Position numbers and translations under genes: made by a program. Of a DNA stretch of 64,000 nucleotides, positions 9,093 to 17,557 are shown piece after piece. Source of the DNA: an uncultured Clostridia bacterium (lineage in GTDB: Bacteria; Bacillota; Clostridia; Christensenellales; UBA1242); the NCBI GenBank assembly GCA_930971385.1, contig CAKNGB010000002.1, positions 57,451-121,450 on the forward strand. The letters are read 5' to 3'. The notes beneath the pieces are model-generated. The model was not told where the DNA came from, did no database searches, and worked only from the letters and a program-made list of their open reading frames with translations. Positions within the stretch are counted from its first letter, which is position 1; each line of letters opens with the position of its first letter.

Positions 9093-9182
9093 TGGCGCAG
9101 AAAGAGGGATTCGAACCCTCGGTGCGGTTCCCCGCACACAGCCTTTCCAGGGCTGCACCTTAAACCACTCGGACATCTCTGC
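9093..9182 (-). tRNA. tRNA-Ser (anticodon GGA)
   Basis: Read on the minus strand: acceptor GCAGAGA pairs with TTTCTGC, and the discriminator G and an encoded CCA follow. The anticodon loop CTGGAAA gives GGA (plus-strand 9146-9148), decoding UCC/UCU. The long variable arm GTGCGGGGAACCGCAC and the T-arm GAGGG-TTCGAAT-CCCTC are intact. The type II fold fits serine. Confidence 0.95.
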
Positions 9183-9360
9183 ATACTTGGTTTAATTAGG
9201 TTAATGATTATTTTTGCGACCTTAAAGCAATTTGCGTGGTTTAAGGTGCATAATTGCCCCCCGAAAATTAAACAATTTTTGGGGGAGAAGAGAAAAACAA
9301 ACAAAAGGCGAAATTTTCAAACTTGATTTGAAAATAAGCGAAGAGTGCAGTTTTTCTCGC

Positions 9361-9399
9361 AAACCACTCGGACATCTCTGCATATTTGGTTTAATTAGG
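9361..9399 (-). repeat. Duplicated tRNA-Ser 5' end plus upstream flank
   Basis: These 39 bp match 9162-9200 with a single mismatch. They contain the first 21 nt of the tRNA-Ser (acceptor 5' strand and D-arm start) and its upstream flank. After GAGTGGTTT the sequence diverges into non-tRNA DNA, so this copy cannot make a tRNA. Confidence 0.75.
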
Positions 9400-9487
9400 A
9401 TATGATGATGTTTGCGACCTTTACGATTTGCATAACGATTATAACATATGAAAAATAAAAAATCAATCAAATTTAAAAATTTTTACT

Positions 9488-10207
9488 TCACTTTTTTAAA
9501 TGTATGAGAAATTCTGTGTTTCCGTCTCCACCTTTGATTGGAGATGGAATAAGACCTAAAACCATGAAACCTGCATTTGTGAAGGAAATTTTCACATTTT
9601 CAATAATTTTTTTGTGCATTTTTTCGTCTTTCACAATTCCTTTATGCTTTTTTGCATATTCTTTCCCACATTCAAACTGAGGCTTGATGAGGGCGACAAT
9701 TTCAATGCTATCAAAGTCCTTTGCCAGTTTTTCGGCAAATTTAGTTAGGCTGACAAAGGAAACATCAATAACAACAAAATTTACATCTTTAAAGTTTTCA
9801 CGAGGTAAAGTTAGGTAGTTGGTTTTCTCCAGATTAACAACTCGTTCGTCATTCTTTATGGCGATATTCAGTTGTCCAATACCAGTGTCGACAGCATAAA
9901 CTTTTTTAGCGCCATTTTTTAAACACACATCGGTAAAGCCGCCAGTGGAAGCGCCAATATCTAAAACCACTTTATCATTTAAATTTATATTGAATTCTTC
10001 AATGGCTTTTTGAAGTTTAAAGCCTCCACGCGAAACGAACTCAAATGGGAGGGTGGAAATTTCTGTGTTTTCGTCGAATTGTGCGGAGGGTGTCAAAACA
10101 ACATCGCCGTTAACTTTAACTCTTCCAAGTTTAATTGCCTCTTTTGCCTTTTCGCGCGATGGATATAAATTTTTTTCTTGAAGAATGATGTCTAATCTCT
10201 TTTTCAT
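9488..10207 (-). CDS. tlyA: TlyA family rRNA (cytidine-2'-O)-methyltransferase
   Basis: A 239-residue protein with an N-terminal S4 RNA-binding domain (about 1-60, MKKRLDIILQEKNLYPSREK). A Rossmann methyltransferase domain of the FtsJ type follows, with the SAM motif LDIGASTGGFTDVCL and KIKPQFE-like ALIKPQFECG. The family methylates 16S/23S rRNA; older names call it haemolysin A. I start at the ATG 10207, because the promoter (-35 TTGAAA, -10 TATAAT at 10219-10214) ends 6 nt before it and rules out the upstream in-frame start. There is no Shine-Dalgarno site, so it should be leaderless. Confidence 0.9.
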   Translation of the reverse strand: MKKRLDIILQEKNLYPSREKAKEAIKLGRVKVNGDVVLTPSAQFDENTEISTLPFEFVSRGGFKLQKAIEEFNINLNDKVVLDIGASTGGFTDVCLKNGAKKVYAVDTGIGQLNIAIKNDERVVNLEKTNYLTLPRENFKDVNFVVIDVSFVSLTKFAEKLAKDFDSIEIVALIKPQFECGKEYAKKHKGIVKDEKMHKKIIENVKISFTNAGFMVLGLIPSPIKGGDGNTEFLIHLKK

Positions 10208-10213
10208 ATTCTT

Positions 10214-10243
10214 ATTATATATTAAAACATAAGGCTTTTTCAA
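10214..10243 (-). promoter_or_regulatory. tlyA promoter (leaderless)
   Basis: Minus strand: TTGAAA (10243-10238), 18-nt spacer, TATAAT (10219-10214), then AAGAAT and the ATG. Confidence 0.75.
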
Positions 10244-10363
10244 GTTAAATTTAAAAGTTTCAAAACACATTTATAAGCAAAAAAACAAAGAAAAACGCTT
10301 AAATTTTTGAAAAAAAGTTAAAAAAATGATGTTTTTTATTAAATTTTTGTGCTTTTATATAAA

Positions 10364-10407
10364 TTTAAAAACAATAAAAGCATATTAAATTTGTTTTAAT
10401 ATGCTTT
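10364..10407 (-). terminator. Terminator of pyk
   Basis: A 13-bp perfect stem AAAGCATATTAAA/TTTAATATGCTTT (10377-10407). On the minus strand a T-rich tail follows. Confidence 0.65.
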
Positions 10408-10412
10408 AATTC

Positions 10413-11810
10413 TTAAACCTTTTTAACCATTAAAAGATTGCTTCCACTTTTTCCTGCTTTCATTCCGCCAGTTTGCACAATTTTATCTCCTTTCTTAACA
10501 AGCCCAGTTTGTTTTGTGCGTTCTAAGCCATTTTTTAAAACATCATCCATGTTCTTATATTCTTTTTCTAGAACTGGTAAAACGCCATAAAGCATACTCA
10601 TTTGATAGAAGGTTTTCTTGTCTGGAGTGCAGGCAACAATTGGTGCGCGAGGTTTAAATCGGCTGACGAATTTTGCGGTTTCGCCAGTTTTTGTGACAAC
10701 ATTAATAACTTTAACATCCTCTGTGTTAGCCAAACTGCAAACGGCATAGCCAATGCTTAGGGTGGTGTTGTTTGTTTTAAACTCAACTGGATGATGTGGA
10801 ATGTTATCTTCCACTTCCTCGGCAATCTTTCTCATGGTTGCCACGCTTTCAACAGGATATTTCCCAGAGGCAGTTTCTCCAGAAAGCATAATGGCGGTTG
10901 TGCCGTCATATATCGCATTTGCCACATCCGAAATTTCCGCACGCGTTGGGCGTTTATTAAAAATCATACTTTCAAGCATCTGGGTGGCAGTGATTGAGAT
11001 TTTGCCTTGTTCATTGCACTTTTTAATGAACTCTTTTTGAAGAATTGGAAGTTTTACGAAATCGACTTCCACACCTAAATCTCCGCGAGCGACCATAATG
11101 CCATCAGAGCAATTTAAAATTTTGTCAAAATTTTTAACGCCATCCACACTTTCAATTTTGGATATGATTTTTACACTTGTGAATTTAATCTCTTTTAGAT
11201 ATTCTTTCACATCCTTAACATCGTCTGGATAACTGACAAAGGAAATAGATAAAAAATCGGCGTTCATTTCTTTAGCAAAAGCAATATCCTTTTTGTCCTG
11301 CTCGCTTAGATATGCCATGTCGGTTTTAATGCCCGGCAAATTCAAACTTTTATGATTGGATAAAACACCGCTTGTTTTAACTTCGCAGTGTATATCCGTT
11401 CCCGTTATTTTTTTAACGGAAAGTTCAACAACTCCGTCATTCAACAAAATTTTACTGCCAATTTTTAAAATTTTTGGCAAATTTTTATAAGTGACGCCGA
11501 CGATGTTTTTGTCGCCAATGACATCACGAGTGGTTAATGTGAACTCGTCGCCAACATTTAGAAAAATCTCTCCGTCTTTAAAATCTTTAACTCTTATTTC
11601 TGGACCGCGCGTGTCTATCATGATGCCGATTGACATATTTAATTTTTCTCGCACTTTTTTAACCACATCAATCATGGCTTTATGCGACTCATGCGTGCCG
11701 TGACTCATGTTAAAGCGGGCGACATTCATACCATTTCTGGCAAGTTTCTCCACAACTTCCTCTGAGCAACAACTTGGCCCAATGGAACATACTATTTTTG
11801 TTTTATTCAT
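10413..11810 (-). CDS. pyk: Pyruvate kinase
   Basis: A 465-residue glycolytic enzyme converting phosphoenolpyruvate and ADP to pyruvate and ATP. The family blocks are intact: KIVCSIGPS at the N-terminus, MNVARFNMSHG, IMIDTRGPEIR, the metal/substrate region MVARGDLGVE, and the signature ITATQMLESM followed by PTRAE. The C-terminal domain ends normally, and the extra PEP-utiliser domain found in Bacillus is absent. I start at 11810 after GAGGAG rather than at the in-frame ATG 15 nt upstream, which lies in front of the Shine-Dalgarno site. It is transcribed alone. Confidence 0.97.
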   Translation of the reverse strand: MNKTKIVCSIGPSCCSEEVVEKLARNGMNVARFNMSHGTHESHKAMIDVVKKVREKLNMSIGIMIDTRGPEIRVKDFKDGEIFLNVGDEFTLTTRDVIGDKNIVGVTYKNLPKILKIGSKILLNDGVVELSVKKITGTDIHCEVKTSGVLSNHKSLNLPGIKTDMAYLSEQDKKDIAFAKEMNADFLSISFVSYPDDVKDVKEYLKEIKFTSVKIISKIESVDGVKNFDKILNCSDGIMVARGDLGVEVDFVKLPILQKEFIKKCNEQGKISITATQMLESMIFNKRPTRAEISDVANAIYDGTTAIMLSGETASGKYPVESVATMRKIAEEVEDNIPHHPVEFKTNNTTLSIGYAVCSLANTEDVKVINVVTKTGETAKFVSRFKPRAPIVACTPDKKTFYQMSMLYGVLPVLEKEYKNMDDVLKNGLERTKQTGLVKKGDKIVQTGGMKAGKSGSNLLMVKKV

Positions 11811-11926
11811 ATAAACTCCTCGCATTATATTTTATCAATTTCCCTAAAAAAACGCAAATGTTTACATATATTTTTCTTTTCTTGCAAGAAAGATGGCAAA
11901 ATAAATAAGTTTTTCTTGAAAAATAG

Positions 11927-11955
11927 TTGTAATATTTAAAAAAGTGTGTTAAAAT
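11927..11955 (+). promoter_or_regulatory. Promoter of the small membrane protein-secG-rnr operon
   Basis: TTGTAA (11927-11932), 17-nt spacer, TAAAAT (11950-11955). A short leader with AAGGAG precedes the ATG at 11975. Confidence 0.65.
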
Positions 11956-11974
11956 TAATCAGCAAGGAGAAAGT

Positions 11975-12214
11975 ATGGGGATGCTTTTAAACGTTTGGAC
12001 TGATTTCAGCGATTGGATTTCAAACGATTGGTCTGACACAACCTTTTTTGTTGTCATGTCAATTTTTCTCGTGCTTGGTCTTATGGCGCTTTTGACTTTC
12101 ATCAAAAAGTCCTATAATAACAATAAGAGCGATAAGATTAAGTGGTCAATGCTGGTTCTTTCCATTTTGTTGTTTGCCATCGTTGCCGTTCTTTGCATAG
12201 CGAAGTTTGCTTAA
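11975..12214 (+). CDS. Small two-helix membrane protein
   Basis: A 79-residue protein with two hydrophobic segments (about 25-43 and 57-77) joined by a basic, Asn/Lys-rich loop. I do not recognise the family. It has a good ribosome site (AAGGAGA) and lies 14 nt before secG, so the two are probably co-transcribed. A supporting role in secretion is only a guess from position. Confidence 0.7.
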   Translation: MGMLLNVWTDFSDWISNDWSDTTFFVVMSIFLVLGLMALLTFIKKSYNNNKSDKIKWSMLVLSILLFAIVAVLCIAKFA

Positions 12215-12228
12215 TTTAAGGAGATTTT

Positions 12229-12555
12229 ATGAACACATTGCTTAATAGTTTGATGCTTGTTGACACAACTCAGGTGCCTGATTGGATGAGAGATTCCTTT
12301 CCTATTATTAGGATTGTGCTTTTCTCTATTATTATGGTTTGCGCTGTCATTATGATTATTGCCATTTTGTTTCAATCGGAAGATGCTGGTGGAACAGACG
12401 CTATAACTGGAGTTAAGGAGAGTTATTATTCACAAAATAAGGGGAGTTCTCGCGATGGTAAGTTAAAACTTTTAACCACCATTCTTGCAATCATCATCTT
12501 TGTTTGTGCAATCATCTATTTTGCCACTCTCATTCCTTATGGCGGGCAGGTGTGA
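12229..12555 (+). CDS. secG: Protein-export membrane protein SecG
   Basis: A 108-residue subunit of the SecYEG translocon. The two transmembrane helices (about 24-48 and 80-102) flank the cytoplasmic SecG loop LFQSEDAGGTDAITG, a variant of the family's LLQKGKGGGLSGAFGG. It is followed by rnr with stop and start overlapping (TGATG), the usual secG-rnr-smpB-ssrA order of Firmicutes. The N-terminus carries about 20 extra residues before the first helix. Confidence 0.93.
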   Translation: MNTLLNSLMLVDTTQVPDWMRDSFPIIRIVLFSIIMVCAVIMIIAILFQSEDAGGTDAITGVKESYYSQNKGSSRDGKLKLLTTILAIIIFVCAIIYFATLIPYGGQV

Positions 12556-14636
12556 TGAATAAAAAGGAAAAAATATTAGAGTTAATCGATAAAAACAGTT
12601 TGGTCTTCACTAACATAGACAAACTATTTTTATTTCTATCATCCGCCATGGACACTGATGTTGAAAAGGTTAAAAGGCTTTTCTATGCACTTGTGGATAG
12701 TGGCGATATTTATGAAATTAGAAAAAATAAATTCATAACCATTCCTTCGCGCGGATATGTTAAGGGGGAATTTTCTGGCACGAGTAAGGGCTTTGGCTTT
12801 GTGAAAGTGAAAGGAAGAGAGGATGACATCTTTATTCCTGCAAATAAAACATTAAGCGCTCTTGACGGCGAAAAAGTTATTGTTAGAATTATCTCTGAAA
12901 CCGCTGAAGGTTGCGACGGAGAAGTTGTTAAGGTCTACGAAGAACTTAAAAATGTTGTTGGTCTTGTGAAAAAAGTGGCAGGAAACTTTTTTCTTGATCC
13001 AGATAATGGAAAAATTCCTTTCGACTTTCCAATTGTTAAAACTGGGCTAAAGATTAAGGAAGACATGAAGGTGGTGGCTCGCATAGTTAGAACTGACAAG
13101 GGGAAAGTTAAGTGCATTGTGGATGAAATCTTGGGTATGAACGATGATGTTAAGACCTTGGAACTTTCCATTATAAGAAAACATAACCTCTATGAAACTT
13201 TTCCTGATGTTGTTTTGCAGGCAGAGAAAACACTGCCAAAGAAGATTAGTGAAAAACAGAAAAAAGGTAGGCTTGACTTAACAGGCGAGGTGATTTTCAC
13301 AATCGATGGCGCTGACGCTAAAGATTTGGACGATGCGGTTTCCATAAAAAAATTTGATAACTACTATGAACTTGGCGTACATATTGCAGACGTTGGCGAG
13401 TATGTTAAGCGCGATTCGGTTTTTGATGAAGAAGCGTTTAGGCGTGGAACAAGTGTATATTTTCCAACAAGTGTGCTCCCAATGCTTCCAAAATCGCTTT
13501 CAAATGGCATTTGCTCGTTAAATGAAGGTGTGGAAAGATTGACGCTTTCTTGCATTATGAAAGTTGACTTTAGTGGTAATGTGATTGACCATAAAATTGC
13601 TGAAAGTTTCATTAAAAGTGTGGCGAGGCTAACTTACACTGAGGTGCATGAGGCACTCACTGAAAACAAGGTAAATGAAAAAACTAAAAATCTCTTACCT
13701 CATTTTAAAACGATGCGAGAGTTATGCGATGTTTTAGAGGCTAATCAAGACAAGCGTGGTGCGTTAAACTTGGAAATTCCAGAAGTGCAGTTTGTGTTTG
13801 ATGATAAGGGTATGGCAGTGGGCTTAGAGCGAAGAGAGAGAAACGAGGCGCACAGGCTTATTGAAGATTTCATGCTCCTTGCCAATGAAACGGTGGCAAA
13901 ACATTTTTTTGACCTTAAAATACCTTTTGTCTACCGCGTGCATGAGGCTCCAACCAAAGAAAAAGTGGTGGCATTATGCGACTTTTTGAGAGGAATTGGT
14001 GTTAGATATCCAAAAATTCCAGACAAGATAACGCCTAAGTATTTTCAAGATATTTTAAGTTCGGTGGAAAATTCCTCAACTCAAGATGTTGTTAATAAAA
14101 TGCTTTTAAGAAGTTTACAAAAAGCAAAGTATGCCAACAAAAACTTGGGGCATTTTGGTTTAGCACTTGTTAACTATTGCCATTTCACTTCGCCAATAAG
14201 AAGGTATCCAGACCTCACCATTCACAGAATTATTAAAGACTATTTGCATAATAGTTTGGATGCAGAGGCAAAAGAGGAGCTTGACATTTTCACCTTTGAC
14301 GCTTCCGAGCAGTCCAGCGAATGTGAAAGAAACGCTGATATGGCAGAGCGTGATGTTGACGACCTTTGGAAAGCATACCTTATGAAAGACAGGATTGGCG
14401 AGGTGTTTGATGCCACAGTTTCTTCGGTCACAAACTTTGGTATTTTTGTGGCGCTTGAAAACACTTGCGAAGGGCTTGTTCACATGGAAGGCTTGCCAGA
14501 CGACACCTACATCTTTCTTGAAAAACAACTTAAACTGCAAGGTGCGGGCAACACTTTTGCTATCGGCGACAAGGTTAGGGTGCAACTAACAAATGTCAAT
14601 TTGTATAGCCGAGATATCGATTTCAAAGTGGTTTAA
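12555..14636 (+). CDS. rnr: Ribonuclease R
   Basis: A 693-residue 3'-5' exoribonuclease that degrades structured RNA and works with tmRNA in clearing faulty messages. It has an N-terminal helix-turn-helix-like region, cold-shock domains (GYVKGEFSGTSKGFGFVKV), a central RNB catalytic domain with the acidic cluster IDGADAKDLDDAVS, and a C-terminal S1 domain (VTNFGIFVALENTCEGLVHM). The ATG at 12555 overlaps the secG stop by 1 nt, so translation is probably coupled. The basic C-terminal tail of E. coli RNase R is lacking. Confidence 0.96.
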   Translation: MNKKEKILELIDKNSLVFTNIDKLFLFLSSAMDTDVEKVKRLFYALVDSGDIYEIRKNKFITIPSRGYVKGEFSGTSKGFGFVKVKGREDDIFIPANKTLSALDGEKVIVRIISETAEGCDGEVVKVYEELKNVVGLVKKVAGNFFLDPDNGKIPFDFPIVKTGLKIKEDMKVVARIVRTDKGKVKCIVDEILGMNDDVKTLELSIIRKHNLYETFPDVVLQAEKTLPKKISEKQKKGRLDLTGEVIFTIDGADAKDLDDAVSIKKFDNYYELGVHIADVGEYVKRDSVFDEEAFRRGTSVYFPTSVLPMLPKSLSNGICSLNEGVERLTLSCIMKVDFSGNVIDHKIAESFIKSVARLTYTEVHEALTENKVNEKTKNLLPHFKTMRELCDVLEANQDKRGALNLEIPEVQFVFDDKGMAVGLERRERNEAHRLIEDFMLLANETVAKHFFDLKIPFVYRVHEAPTKEKVVALCDFLRGIGVRYPKIPDKITPKYFQDILSSVENSSTQDVVNKMLLRSLQKAKYANKNLGHFGLALVNYCHFTSPIRRYPDLTIHRIIKDYLHNSLDAEAKEELDIFTFDASEQSSECERNADMAERDVDDLWKAYLMKDRIGEVFDATVSSVTNFGIFVALENTCEGLVHMEGLPDDTYIFLEKQLKLQGAGNTFAIGDKVRVQLTNVNLYSRDIDFKVV

Positions 14637-14698
14637 AGGAAATTAACTTTGTTTTAAATAAGTTTAAAACATAATGTTAATAAAATTTACTTTTACTA

Positions 14699-14727
14699 TT
14701 GCAAAATTCTGCTGATTATGGTATAAT
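14699..14727 (+). promoter_or_regulatory. Promoter of smpB-ssrA
   Basis: TTGCAA (14699-14704), 17-nt spacer, TATAAT (14722-14727). The roughly 110-nt leader to the smpB ATG is rich in A and T; I see no known regulatory RNA in it. Confidence 0.7.
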
Positions 14728-14844
14728 ATATTTGTGCGGAATTTTTGATAAAAACAGCAAAAAACGCGAAAAAACACTGAAAAATTTGATTTTTTCTTGA
14801 AAAAATTGCGATTTTTGCTTTTTTTAACCGTTTTGGGAGGAGAA

Positions 14845-15297
14845 ATGGAACTTAAAGCGAACAACAAAAAAGCCTTTCATAATTATTTCATCCAAGATCT
14901 AACCGAAGCGGGAATTGCTTTGAAAGGTTGTGAAGTGAAGTCGGTTAGGGCGGGTGGAGTTAGCCTTCTCGACAGTTTTGTGGTTATAAGAGGTGGCGAA
15001 ATGTTTTTAAAAAACGCCTACATTAAACCTTATGAAAAAGCAACTGTTTTCAAGGAAGATGAAAGACGCTCAAGAAAACTTCTTCTTCACAAAAGCGAAA
15101 TTCAAAAATTCGAGCGAGCGGTTAAAGAAAAGGGTGTTACAATTGTTCCAACAAAAATTTACATCGACAATAACGGTAAAGTTAAAGTGGAAATTGGAAT
15201 TGGAAAAGGTAAAAAACTTTTCGATAAACGCGAAACCATGAAGGAAAAAGTGATAAAAAGGGATATCGAAAGATATACTAAACATGGGGGCGATTAA
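14845..15297 (+). CDS. smpB: SsrA-binding protein SmpB
   Basis: A 150-residue RNA-binding partner of tmRNA in ribosome rescue. Family motifs are clear: NNKKAFHNYFI, EAGIALKGCEVKSVRAG, FLKNAYIKPYE, RRSRKLLLHKSEI and the C-terminal KGKKLFDKRETMKEK. The ATG at 14845 follows GGGAGGAG. The last four codons and the stop (to 15297) lie within the 5' end of the tmRNA gene, so the two genes overlap by 12 nt. Confidence 0.97.
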   Translation: MELKANNKKAFHNYFIQDLTEAGIALKGCEVKSVRAGGVSLLDSFVVIRGGEMFLKNAYIKPYEKATVFKEDERRSRKLLLHKSEIQKFERAVKEKGVTIVPTKIYIDNNGKVKVEIGIGKGKKLFDKRETMKEKVIKRDIERYTKHGGD

Positions 15298-15686
15298 GTT
15301 TCGACAGAGTTTGTTTTGTGAAATGTAAAGCATTTGGCGGTTCGTCCTTACGCCTAAAACAAGAACACACAAATTAAACGCAGACAAAAATGCAAACAAT
15401 GTTGAATCAATGAACGTTATGCCTTGCGCTGCCTAAGTTGATTTAACACGCCTAATTAGAGCATAATCTAATTCGCCAGTTTTTGCTTTGCCAACAAAAA
15501 TTTAGGTGTCAGTTCGGCAAACCTTTTATGCAAATTTCTTCCTTGTATGCATAAAAAATTTAAAGGAATTGCTTTGAAAACTTGTTTGTGAGCGACTTCA
15601 AAGTGAAATTTAAGCACAAACTAAAAATGTAGAAAAGTTTCACAAAAAAATTTTGGACTCGGGAGCATAACCCGACGCCTCCACCA
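15286..15686 (+). ncRNA. ssrA: Transfer-messenger RNA (tmRNA)
   Basis: About 401 nt. The 5' end GGGGGCG pairs with CGCCTCC (15676-15682), followed by discriminator A and an encoded CCA (15684-15686). The conserved TTTCGACAG is near the 5' end. The tag frame starts at GCA 15380 after TTAAAC and reads ADKNANNVESMNVMPCAA, then TAA (15434-15436). The T-arm is a good 5-bp stem TCGGG/CCCGA, but its loop is AGCATAA, not the usual TTCRANY. The gene begins inside smpB. Bulk pseudoknot regions were not modelled. Confidence 0.93.
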
Positions 15687-15879
15687 AATTAAAATAGTAA
15701 ATTTTTGGCTTGAAATTTAGTGGAAAACTGTTTTAAGAATGAAATTCTTAATTTAACTTGTCTATAAGGCGAAAATTGCAAAAAGTGGAAAAATCTTGCA
15801 AATTTGCTAAAAAATGCATATTTTTTAAGAAAAAATATCAAATTTCAGCAAAAAAATTGAGATTTTTGAAAAATTGCTA

Positions 15880-15908
15880 TTGACATATTGGCGTGTATGT
15901 GGTAAAAT
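15880..15908 (+). promoter_or_regulatory. Strong promoter of the coiled-coil membrane protein gene
   Basis: TTGACA (15880-15885), 17-nt spacer, TAAAAT (15903-15908), with GGAAGGTGG before the ATG at 15951. Between the tmRNA 3' end and this promoter there is only AT-rich DNA with a small hairpin, TTAAGAAT/ATTCTTAA, near 15735-15752 that might help end tmRNA transcription. Confidence 0.8.
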
Positions 15909-15950
15909 GTAAGTGTAAAAATCTTTGAAAGATTATAAGGAAGGTGGAGT

Positions 15951-17147
15951 ATGTTAAATTCTTTATTAGCAGCAGACATTGGTTCAACAATTCTTTATGT
16001 GTTTATCATTCTTGGAGTGGTAATCGCAGTTAGTTTGATTGTTTATTTCATTTGGGAACTTGTTTTGTCCTACACCTCTAAGAAAAACCAAAACGAAACA
16101 AAAACAACAAGAACAGTTAGGCAAGATTCTAATCTTGAAACCTACACTTTTGATGAGAAACCAAAATCCGCTCCAAAACTTTTAACAAATAAATATGCTG
16201 AGGTTGACGAGGCTAAGGCTGAGGAAGAAAAGAACGCTATCAGCGAGTCTGAAGAAGAAAGGTTAAACAGAGAAAGAAGAGAATATCTTGAAAAGCGTCG
16301 TCAAGAGTTAATTAGGCGTTTACAAGAAGAAGAGGCAAACAACGCTCAAGCTGAAGAAGAGGAAGAGGCTGACGAGGAAGAAGAGCCAGAAGAAGTTCAA
16401 GATGTTGACACAGTTGAAGATGAGCCTGTTGAAGACGAACAAGAAGAAGTTGAGGACGAGGTTGAAGAAGAAACTGAAGAAACAGAGGAAGTCGAAGAGA
16501 CTGTTGAGGAAGTTCCTGAACTTGTTCCAGAAGAAGATGAAAGAAAGCAAGAAGAAGAAATTGCTAGACTTGAAGCTGAAAAAGAAGAACTTCTTAAAGA
16601 GAAAGAAAGATATGAACAAATGTGCAGAGAACTTGAAGAAGCAAAACAACAACTTCTTGAAGCTGTGCAAGCAAATGAGAATATCCCACAAGAAACCCAA
16701 TCTCCAGTTATGTCACTTGACGATTTGAAAGCCAGACTTGCTGATGCTGAAGAAAAACTTAAAGCAAACGAAAAAGAATTGAAACAATGCAAGAAAGACT
16801 ATGTTCCTCTCAATAAAGTTTGGAGAACATATGAAAAAGACTTTAAGAAACTTCAACGCAAAGAAGCATTGGTTGCAAAACAACAAGTTGTGCTTTATGG
16901 CGTTAATAACTACGCAGATATCGACGAAGAAAAAGCAAAGAAATTGGCTGAGGACCTTGACCTTTTGGATGGACTTAAACTTTCTGTTCAACACTGCGAA
17001 GAGGTTATGGCTAAAAACGAAGATAGATATCCACTTCTTAAGAGAATGTATGAAGTTTTGAAAAGACAGAACACAGACCTTAAAGATGAAATCAAATATC
17101 TTCAAGAACAAATTGCTGAACTTGAATCTCAAGTTGAAGGTGAATAA
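15951..17147 (+). CDS. Acidic coiled-coil protein with N-terminal membrane anchor
   Basis: A 398-residue protein with one N-terminal transmembrane helix (about 12-38). A very acidic low-complexity segment (about 85-200, dominated by Glu) follows, then a long heptad-type coiled coil to the C-terminus. The layout recalls division-linked proteins such as EzrA, but it lacks the EzrA length, and I see no clear homology. The body is probably cytoplasmic. It has its own strong promoter and a UUCG-capped terminator, so it is monocistronic and probably abundant. The function is unknown. Confidence 0.8.
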   Translation: MLNSLLAADIGSTILYVFIILGVVIAVSLIVYFIWELVLSYTSKKNQNETKTTRTVRQDSNLETYTFDEKPKSAPKLLTNKYAEVDEAKAEEEKNAISESEEERLNRERREYLEKRRQELIRRLQEEEANNAQAEEEEEADEEEEPEEVQDVDTVEDEPVEDEQEEVEDEVEEETEETEEVEETVEEVPELVPEEDERKQEEEIARLEAEKEELLKEKERYEQMCRELEEAKQQLLEAVQANENIPQETQSPVMSLDDLKARLADAEEKLKANEKELKQCKKDYVPLNKVWRTYEKDFKKLQRKEALVAKQQVVLYGVNNYADIDEEKAKKLAEDLDLLDGLKLSVQHCEEVMAKNEDRYPLLKRMYEVLKRQNTDLKDEIKYLQEQIAELESQVEGE

Positions 17148-17153
17148 TCAATT

Positions 17154-17182
17154 AAAAATCTTGCTTCGGCAAGATTTTTTTG
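17154..17182 (+). terminator. UUCG-loop terminator
   Basis: Stem AAATCTTGC/GCAAGATTT closed by a TTCG tetraloop, then a T run. It ends transcription of the coiled-coil gene. Confidence 0.85.
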
Positions 17183-17261
17183 TGTCTAATCCTTGTTTAA
17201 AAAAGCGATGTTTGTGGTTTTTTAAAATTCAATATGTCAATATTTTGATTAGATTATTTAA

Positions 17262-17295
17262 TAAAAAAACAAAACTGCATTTTGTTGCAGTTTTG
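17262..17295 (-). terminator. Minus-strand terminator of a putative small transcript
   Basis: A 10-bp perfect stem CAAAACTGCA/TGCAGTTTTG (17270-17295). On the minus strand it is followed by GTTTTTTTA. It points away from the coiled-coil gene and fits a transcript started at the minus-strand promoter near 17560. Confidence 0.6.
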
Positions 17296-17552
17296 CTTGT
17301 GAAGAATTTATTAGCATAATGTGGTTAGCATGAAAATTGATAAGTAAAACAGCCGAATAGGTCAAATCAAGGCTGATGCTCATTTAAGTTATTTTTACAA
17401 CTTTGTTTGTTGGCGATAAATCGCATATATGCTGAAATTTTTAATTTAAAATAAAAGGATGTATTTTATTAATAGGAATGAGCATTACAACACAATTTTC
17501 ATAATACCTTTCATTTATGCATTCATAAATTCCTCCGTGTCTTATCAAGACA
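17296..17552 (-). ncRNA. Putative small RNA or mini-ORF transcript (unrecognised)
   Basis: A minus-strand promoter (17558-17586) and a minus-strand terminator (17262-17295) frame about 260-290 nt. The transcript would begin with a hairpin TGTCTT-GAT-AAGACA, then CGGAGG and an ATG (17530) that opens a three-codon reading frame ending in TAA. A nine-codon frame starting ATG AAA GGT follows at once. Another frame is open for about 35 codons (...HGGIYECINERYYEN...) but lacks a good start. It could be a regulatory RNA, a leader-peptide gene or a frameshifted remnant. Confidence 0.4.
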
Positions 17553-17557
17553 TCTAT

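Noticed and set aside
16320..16792. Long Phe/Ser-rich open frames opposite the acidic coiled-coil gene
   Set aside because: Mirror images of GAA/GAG-rich codons on the plus strand; no ribosome sites or protein-like composition.
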